A stretch of DNA of 64,000 nucleotides from assembly GCA_016291085.1 (NCBI GenBank), contig JAEEVW010000013.1, forward strand, positions 22,410 to 86,409, given 5' to 3'. Positions within the stretch are counted from its first letter, which is position 1, and each line of letters opens with the position of its first letter. Positions 60,505 through 64,000 of this stretch are shown piece after piece. Under the pieces are notes generated by a model. That model had not been told where the DNA came from, did no database searches, and was given only the letters and a program-made list of their open reading frames with translations. The stretch comes from Prevotella sp. GTDB lineage: Bacteria > Bacteroidota > Bacteroidia > Bacteroidales > Bacteroidaceae. The position numbers were made by a program, and so were the translations under genes.

Positions 60505-60536
60505 TTTGGTACTTCTCGTTTTTTCTCTTACCTTTG
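60505..60536 (+). promoter_or_regulatory. Orphan promoter cut off by a REP-like repeat
   Basis: TTTG (60505-60508), 20 bases, TACCTTTG (60529-60536), then a 34-base leader ending in CACAATG immediately followed by the REP-like repeat at 60571. The gene it served seems to be lost. Confidence 0.65.
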
Positions 60537-60570
60537 CATGCAGTAAGACCAACCAACTAATCTCACAATG

Positions 60571-60601
60571 GATCACGGGGTCGGTTCTATTGATCATTTT
60601 T
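60571..60601 (+). repeat. REP-like repeat copy 3
   Basis: GATCACGGGGTCGGTTCTAT then TGATCATTTTT. It differs by one base from copy 1 and lies upstream of the RAYT promoter. Confidence 0.9.
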
Positions 60602-60612
60602 AGAGAATATAA

Positions 60613-60644
60613 TTTGGTAGTTTAAGAATATGTTAGTATCTTTG
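60613..60644 (+). promoter_or_regulatory. Promoter of the RAYT remnant
   Basis: TTTG (60613-60616), 20 bases, TATCTTTG (60637-60644), about 30 bases before the RAYT start. Confidence 0.7.
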
Positions 60645-60674
60645 CCTTCGTTAAGCAGTATTACAAGAAATAAT

Positions 60675-60911
60675 ATGGCCCGACAGATACGGAAGAAGAG
60701 CGGAACAGGTGTCTACCACGTGATGCTCAGAGGCATCAACCGTCAGGACATTTTTGAGGATGATGAGGATTTTCTTCAGATGACATCCATCCTTAGAGCA
60801 CAGTCTGAAAGGTATGATGAAAAGGGAGTTCGTCTTCCTCCTTTCTGCACATTCTATGCAAAAGATCACGGGGTCGGTTCTAATGATCATTTTTTGAGTA
60901 TATTGTTTTGA
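60675..60911 (+). pseudogene. REP-associated tyrosine transposase (RAYT), N-terminal remnant
   Basis: The frame begins MARQIRKKSGTGVYHVMLRG, INRQDIFEDDEDF, matching the start of Y1/RAYT transposases (MARxxR...GxYHVxxRGxNRQxIFxDDEDF). It continues to FCTFYA, just before the expected HUH metal-binding motif (NHVHL type). From there a REP-like repeat (60864) replaces the rest and the frame closes after KDHGVGSNDHFLSILF. Both the HUH site and the catalytic tyrosine are therefore missing. A REP-like copy also precedes the gene, so the remnant is bracketed by the element's own repeats. Confidence 0.85.
60864..60895 (+). repeat. REP-like repeat copy 4
   Basis: GATCACGGGGTCGGTTCTAA then TGATCATTTTTT. 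It is identical to copy 1 and fused directly to the truncated transposase frame. Confidence 0.9.
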
Positions 60912-61170
60912 GATTTTTTGGACTTTATTTCCCCTTGTTGAAATGATGCATCTGACACCATATTGCCTAAACGAACCATCCCTCTCGCCGGTGAGGGGGA
61001 GAGGGATGGTGTATGGGGGTGGATAGATCAAAGAAAACGCATAAAATAACATGAAGTTGAATCCTTTAAACCCTGAAAAAGGTATGAGTCCATAAATAAA
61101 TAGCAAAACATTTGGGTGTTTCAAAGAATTGGAGACTTTGAACTTCGTTCGAAGGTAGGCTGCATCTCTG
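60912..61170. other. Gene-free accessory spacer
   Basis: Apart from the dispersed repeat at 60952-61010 I see no supported gene. Short frames here lack start context and family resemblance. Confidence 0.55.
60952..61010. repeat. Dispersed repeat copy B with long hairpin
   Basis: Bases 60952-60986 match copy A at 58191. The end forms a perfect 12-bp stem: ACCATCCCTCTC (60975-60986) with GAGAGGGATGGT (60999-61010). Confidence 0.85.
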
Positions 61171-61173
61171 AAA

Positions 61174-61225
61174 TGCAAATAAATGCCAATTTATTTGGTA
61201 TTTCGCTCGATTTGCACTACCTTTG
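61174..61225 (+). promoter_or_regulatory. Promoter with upstream dyad, twin of the 54.09-kb promoter
   Basis: TTTG (61194-61197), 20 bases, TACCTTTG (61218-61225). A perfect CAAATAAAT/ATTTATTTG dyad (61176-61184 and 61189-61197) covers the -33 box. It drives the structured RNA region that follows. Confidence 0.78.
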
Positions 61226-61231
61226 TCACCC

Positions 61232-61432
61232 ATAGTGATCGACAACTTTCTTGTCAGTCTATCGAATTAGCAGTTCAACAGGCAAAACTCACAGGGAAGG
61301 ATGTCTTGTCGGCTCACGTTCCTATACAACGGAAACGTGGGCTTTTGGCATAACATCTGTGAGTGGGCACCTGAACTGCTAAGCCCTGATAGACTGATGT
61401 ATCCAAGTAACAAGTCCACGTCTTCCGTTTTT
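61232..61432 (+). ncRNA. Rod-shaped structured RNA (6S-like or regulatory leader)
   Basis: Four nested helices are visible. P1: 61254-61263 with 61388-61397 (10 perfect pairs). P2: AGCAGTTCA 61269-61277 with TGAACTGCT 61372-61380. P3: ACTCACAG 61287-61294 with CTGTGAGT 61357-61364. P4: CACGTTCC 61315-61322 with GGAAACGTG 61331-61339 (one bulge). A large internal loop separates P3 and P4. The 5' end also has GACAA/TTGTC. This layout, closing stem, central bubble and apical hairpin, is that of 6S RNA. CCACGTCTTCCG followed by TTTTT (61416-61432) could pair instead with CGGAAACGTGG (61330-61340), suggesting a terminator or attenuator. I cannot assign an Rfam family. Confidence 0.7.
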
Positions 61433-61479
61433 CTCCAAAATCATATTTATGTCAAACCAATTAATTCGTATTAAGGAAT

Positions 61480-62061
61480 ATGAAGAAGAGAAACGAAGAC
61501 AATCAAAACATTCGGGAAGATAACAGCGAAGAACTATCAGCTGATGCCCTCGAATTCATCAACCGTCTGCTTGAGCGGCTGCACCAGGCAGACTTTACCA
61601 ACCACGGCAGCAAAATAGAATTCGTGTATGTCGCCTCTGGCGGACAGCATGTGGAGACGCAGATAAATATAGGAGCCCACCCCGGTCCTCCCAAAGGGAG
61701 GGAAAAAGGAACAAAGGCCAAAGATTCGTTCAGTGCCGAAACGCCATTGTCGGCTTTGTTCCGTGAAAACCATCACGAGGAGTTGAGGAAGGTCATTGAG
61801 TCGTGGCGGCCGTATATGATCAATGACGAAAATGCGACAGAAGCATTATCATTGACACATTTTGAGTTCGACAAAGGCCAGATATATTCAAACAAGGTCT
61901 ATCGCGACCTGTGCGAACTTGATGCCCTTGGTGCCTTGCAAGTTTCGCTGAGTCAGCTGGCTCGCTATCTTGCAGAGCACTCCAACCTAAGTCTGAGCTA
62001 TGCTACACTCTACCAGCAGTTGAAAGACTATCGTGGTGAGTATATGACTTATTCGACTTAA
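61480..62061 (+). CDS. Hypothetical protein, possibly under control of the structured leader
   Basis: A 193-residue charged, soluble protein with no signal peptide. N-terminal helices (DALEFINRLLERLHQADF), a short beta part (GSKIEFVYVASGGQHVETQI), and a helical C-terminal half (ETPLSALFRENHHEELRKVI; LGALQVSLSQLARYLAEHSN), the last of which could be a helix-turn-helix-like fold (LSQLARYLAEHSNLSLSYAT). No family recognised. The linker GAHPGPPKGREKG is encoded by a CCTCCC/GGGAGG palindromic repeat. Its stop overlaps that of the convergent kinase gene by four bases. Confidence 0.7.
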   Translation: MKKRNEDNQNIREDNSEELSADALEFINRLLERLHQADFTNHGSKIEFVYVASGGQHVETQINIGAHPGPPKGREKGTKAKDSFSAETPLSALFRENHHEELRKVIESWRPYMINDENATEALSLTHFEFDKGQIYSNKVYRDLCELDALGALQVSLSQLARYLAEHSNLSLSYATLYQQLKDYRGEYMTYST

Positions 62062-63068
62062 GCTGATGTTAATGTCGTTCTGCGGTAATTGTATGATTGC
62101 CGATAGTATCGCTTCAGCTGTTCGGAAAGGAAAGAACGGCTTATAAGTTCTTGTGCGAGGGGGTGTTCAGTTGCGAAGAAATCCAGTTCACGATTAACGA
62201 GACGAGGAGAAAGACCGATGCGACGTCCGAATTCTTCAAAGTCCTGACGACTGACGGTGTGGGTATCTGAGAACTGCATCCCCTCGCGGAACAAACCTTT
62301 ATCGAGTGCAAAGATGCGTGGCTCATACAGGTGTAGGCTCGTATTGATCAGGTCGTAGGCTGGCGTCAGGTGGTATTCACCATCACCGCGGTTCATCAGC
62401 GAGAAATTTTTCAGATGGGCATCGTCGTTCAAGATGAGATAGTTGAAGACCACAATACGGAAGAACTTGAGTACTTCCACAGCTGCTGCCTTGGTATAAC
62501 GACGGATGATCTCGGCACACTCTTCATAACTCAGATTGCTGTACTTGTAATCACTGCCGCCATTGGCCTTGGTCAATCCACCCAACGAGGCCAGATCCTC
62601 CTGTTGGTACTTACCGCCATCAGGAGCCACATCAAAGCGGCGCGTCAGATATGCTGCCTCACCATCGCGGAAGAAACACAGTGCGTTAGCCGCCGTCTCG
62701 ATATGATAGACTTGTGAGGCTATTTGCATACTCAGGTGTTCGTTGGCAGGACAGTATTTCCGTTCCAACAACGAATACGACGATGGGGCAGGTTTTAGAA
62801 TATACTGACCTCGCTGCCCGTCAGTGGGTCTGACAAGCTGGTTTTCTGCATTGAGCACCAAGCTTGCCTTGGGCTGTACGCCAGAAAGGGATATGCGCCC
62901 TACATGACGGGCATATTCCTCTGTGTCAGCACTTTCGTTATTAGGACTGTCGAAGCCCAAAATATGTGAGACAGCCTTGCCGTCAAACAACAGCTTACGG
63001 GCAGCAGACGAATAGGTGTTAAAACCTTCAGCCAACGTAGAGGGACAAACATTCAGCGTTTCCATCAT
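62058..63068 (-). CDS. HipT-like Ser/Thr kinase toxin (HipA C-terminal domain)
   Basis: A 336-residue HipA-family kinase without the usual N-terminal subdomain, which is encoded separately. Key parts: the Ser-containing loop RISLSGVQPKASLVL, QYILKPAPSSY (ATP lysine), NEHLSMQIASQ, the catalytic loop FNYLILNDDAHLKNFSLM and the metal-binding LTPAYDLINTS. HipA/HipT toxins phosphorylate aminoacyl-tRNA synthetases and block translation (family knowledge). Its ATG overlaps the stop of the preceding small gene as ATGA. The ISLSG serines could be autophosphorylated, as in HipT. Confidence 0.9.
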   Translation of the reverse strand: MMETLNVCPSTLAEGFNTYSSAARKLLFDGKAVSHILGFDSPNNESADTEEYARHVGRISLSGVQPKASLVLNAENQLVRPTDGQRGQYILKPAPSSYSLLERKYCPANEHLSMQIASQVYHIETAANALCFFRDGEAAYLTRRFDVAPDGGKYQQEDLASLGGLTKANGGSDYKYSNLSYEECAEIIRRYTKAAAVEVLKFFRIVVFNYLILNDDAHLKNFSLMNRGDGEYHLTPAYDLINTSLHLYEPRIFALDKGLFREGMQFSDTHTVSRQDFEEFGRRIGLSPRLVNRELDFFATEHPLAQELISRSFLSEQLKRYYRQSYNYRRTTLTSA

Positions 63069-63376
63069 GCCAAGGGTTTTATGGTTACGGCACCTATTGT
63101 ATCCTCTTGAGCAGTTGCCAGAAGGATGCCGAAGTCATCGTTCTCATCAATATGTAGCAACTGGGATTGCGTCTGACGGTTGGCCCCCTCAGAGAGCATA
63201 TTAAAGAAATAGGGGAACAGGTGGTAACTACGATATGGCTCCGTCCGCACAGGCATGGCAATACAGACGGGTGCACCGGCGTACCCTTTCAGATAGGTGA
63301 AGATATACTGGCGGTCGTCCGTTTCTTGCAGGACGCCAGCCTCCACATCGTGAACAAACACCTTACACTGTCTCAT
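63065..63376 (-). CDS. HipS-like small protein (HipA N-terminal domain)
   Basis: A 103-residue protein equivalent to the N-terminal subdomain of HipA: KVFVHDVEAGVLQETDDRQY, IFTYLKGYAGAPVCIAMPVR and YHLFPYFFNMLSEGANRQ. The last two match the conserved LPxFFxNLLPEG-type region. In tripartite HipBST modules this small protein, not the HTH protein, acts as antitoxin (family knowledge). It overlaps hipB by 14 bases and the kinase gene by four. Confidence 0.88.
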   Translation of the reverse strand: MRQCKVFVHDVEAGVLQETDDRQYIFTYLKGYAGAPVCIAMPVRTEPYRSYHLFPYFFNMLSEGANRQTQSQLLHIDENDDFGILLATAQEDTIGAVTIKPLA

Positions 63377-63584
63377 AATCCAAAGTCTTTAGCTTGATAT
63401 CCATCTGCAGACCAAGGGTGTCGAGGATGGTCATCAGGGTGTTGAGCTGTGGATTGCCTTCACCCCGTTCGATTGCCACCAGCGTGTTCAGTCCCACACC
63501 AGCCAGATCGGCAAGCGTCTGCTGGTTCACGCCAAGATGCTTCCGTCTCTCCTTGATGATATCTCCTATCTCTTTCGTGTCCAT
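63363..63584 (-). CDS. HipB-like XRE-family transcription regulator
   Basis: A 73-residue HTH_XRE protein from the ATG at 63584 (MDTKEIGDIIKERRKHLGVN). The HTH is QQTLADLAGVGLNTLVAIER, followed by GEGNPQLNTLMTILDTLGLQ, as in HipB. I reject the upstream start because it would include the operator. It probably represses its own operon through the two palindromes upstream. Confidence 0.92.
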   Translation of the reverse strand: MDTKEIGDIIKERRKHLGVNQQTLADLAGVGLNTLVAIERGEGNPQLNTLMTILDTLGLQMDIKLKTLDYETV

Positions 63585-63604
63585 AATCACAATATGTTGT
63601 GATT
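63585..63604. promoter_or_regulatory. HipB-type operator 1
   Basis: AATCACAATATGTTGTGATT is a 20-bp palindrome (AATCACAA-N4-TTGTGATT) located at the start site, just before the hipB ATG. Confidence 0.75.
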
Positions 63605-63610
63605 TCGCTG

Positions 63611-63618
63611 CAAAGATA
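63611..63618 (-). promoter_or_regulatory. Promoter -7 box of the hip operon
   Basis: TATCTTTG on the minus strand, between the two operators. Confidence 0.7.
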
Positions 63619-63645
63619 GGAAAAAGAAATGAAACGACCAAGCAA

Positions 63646-63665
63646 AATCACAATAAATTGTGAAA
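63646..63665. promoter_or_regulatory. HipB-type operator 2
   Basis: TCACAATAAATTGTGA (63648-63663) repeats the half-sites of operator 1 with the same 4-base spacer, 61 bases away centre to centre, close to six helical turns. Confidence 0.72.
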
Positions 63666-63678
63666 TACAGATAAAAAA

Positions 63679-63704
63679 GTATACCATTCGTATACTTGGT
63701 ATAC
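63679..63704. repeat. Three GTATAC palindromes
   Basis: GTATAC occurs at 63679, 63690 and 63699, the last inside GGTATACC. It may be an operator for the downstream plus-strand gene. Confidence 0.5.
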
Positions 63705-63771
63705 CGCAGTAGAGTGCTATTTGTCCGTTTTTTATTGTACCTTCGCAGCGGAAATATAATCTTTATCGCTT

Positions 63772-64000
63772 ATGGAAGTATCGTTATTACAGCATGCGAA
63801 GGACAGCCAGCCGAAGGCGGTGGGCATCAGTGAGATTGTAGACATGATCCAGGGCAACCAGTGGCCACCGGGCTATCAGCCCGTGCTGCTGGTGCAGGGC
63901 ACGTTCGAGGGCGGCACGCGGCAGCAGGACCTGACGCGGCTGTCGGGACTGGCATTATGTACAATAACCATGAACCATGAACCAATAACCGATATCCGTG
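63772..64000 (+). CDS. N-terminal part of a VirE/BT4734-like protein (runs off window)
   Basis: The visible 76 codons read MEVSLLQHAKDSQPKAVGIS, EIVDMIQGNQWPPGYQPVLL, VQGTFEGGTRQQDLTRLSGL. The beta strand, GTF and RLSGL order resembles the N-terminal domain of BT4734/VirE-like primase-helicase proteins of Bacteroidales, but too little is visible for certainty. TMNHEPITD near the end is encoded by an ACCATGAACCATGAACCAAT repeat and could be another in-frame spacer insert. TACCTTCG at about 63738 may be its promoter. Confidence 0.55.
   Translation, partial: MEVSLLQHAKDSQPKAVGISEIVDMIQGNQWPPGYQPVLLVQGTFEGGTRQQDLTRLSGLALCTITMNHEPITDIR

Noticed and set aside
60429..61170. An intact insertion sequence
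   Set aside because: The transposase lacks its HUH site and tyrosine, and I could find no complete terminal repeats enclosing a functional gene.
1..64000. CRISPR arrays
   Set aside because: The tandem spacers (GATAAGTG, GTTAAAGAA, CATTCCTCATTC and others) are short, without unique spacers of constant length, and no cas gene is present.
1..64000. tRNA or rRNA genes
   Set aside because: No stretch with the conserved T-loop and acceptor pairing or rRNA core sequences was seen while reading; a tRNAscan run would be decisive.

Overview
The window looks like a chromosomal segment of a Bacteroidales bacterium, most likely Prevotella/Segatella or a close relative. The evidence is a SusC/SusD polysaccharide-utilisation locus (PUL), Bacteroidetes promoters of the TTTG-N19/20-TAnnTTTG type, almost no Shine-Dalgarno sequences, a smalltalk micro-protein beside an HU-like gene, and short intergenic repeats built on words such as GATAAGTG, AATTGTCAATT and CATTCCTCATTC. 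Genus and species are inferred; no rRNA or tRNA gene was found.

Layout. 1-1262: 3' part of an OmpR-type response regulator and its histidine kinase. 1447-2550: secreted pectate lyase. 2648-11169 (minus): a tightly coupled operon resembling part of an aryl-polyene/flexirubin-type pathway (GNAT-like protein, ketosynthase, ACP, dehydratase, MMPL exporter, CrtI-like oxidoreductase, ketoreductase, LolA-like protein). 11326-11409 is a relic of a histidine-kinase 3' end. 11543-24398: housekeeping and envelope genes (carboxyltransferase, HD hydrolase, LptD-like protein, CPA2 antiporter, porin, a STAS plus SpoIIE-phosphatase/kinase partner-switching pair, peptidase T). 24654-29629: three tandem secreted paralogues, a dockerin-tailed repeat protein and a lipoprotein. 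29765-30576: smalltalk and HU-like genes. 31049-47008: a PUL with GH43, a membrane-spanning propeller/AraC regulator without kinase or receiver, SusC, SusD, two surface lipoproteins and a BACON-GH5 glycanase. 47107-54011: thyA, an RsmF-like methyltransferase, a DUF2807/PspC/sigma-factor operon, and a PorE-like OmpA lipoprotein.

54146-64000 is accessory and visibly AT-richer. It holds a TPR membrane regulator, small secreted proteins, an orphan RHS tail with a C-terminal metzincin domain followed by a candidate secreted immunity protein, a RAYT transposase remnant bounded by REP-like repeats, a strongly predicted rod-shaped RNA at 61.23-61.43 kb, and a three-gene HipB-HipS-HipT-type module with two palindromic operators.

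The most unusual genome-level property is that the intergenic repeat families also occur inside reading frames. They appear in frame in the RsmF-like methyltransferase, an ECF sigma factor, the MMPL exporter, the SpoIIE phosphatase and others, adding linker peptides. The strongest candidates for an undescribed system are the RHS-metzincin/immunity pair, the structured RNA with a possible alternative terminator pairing, the REP/RAYT remnant, and these repeat-derived coding insertions.
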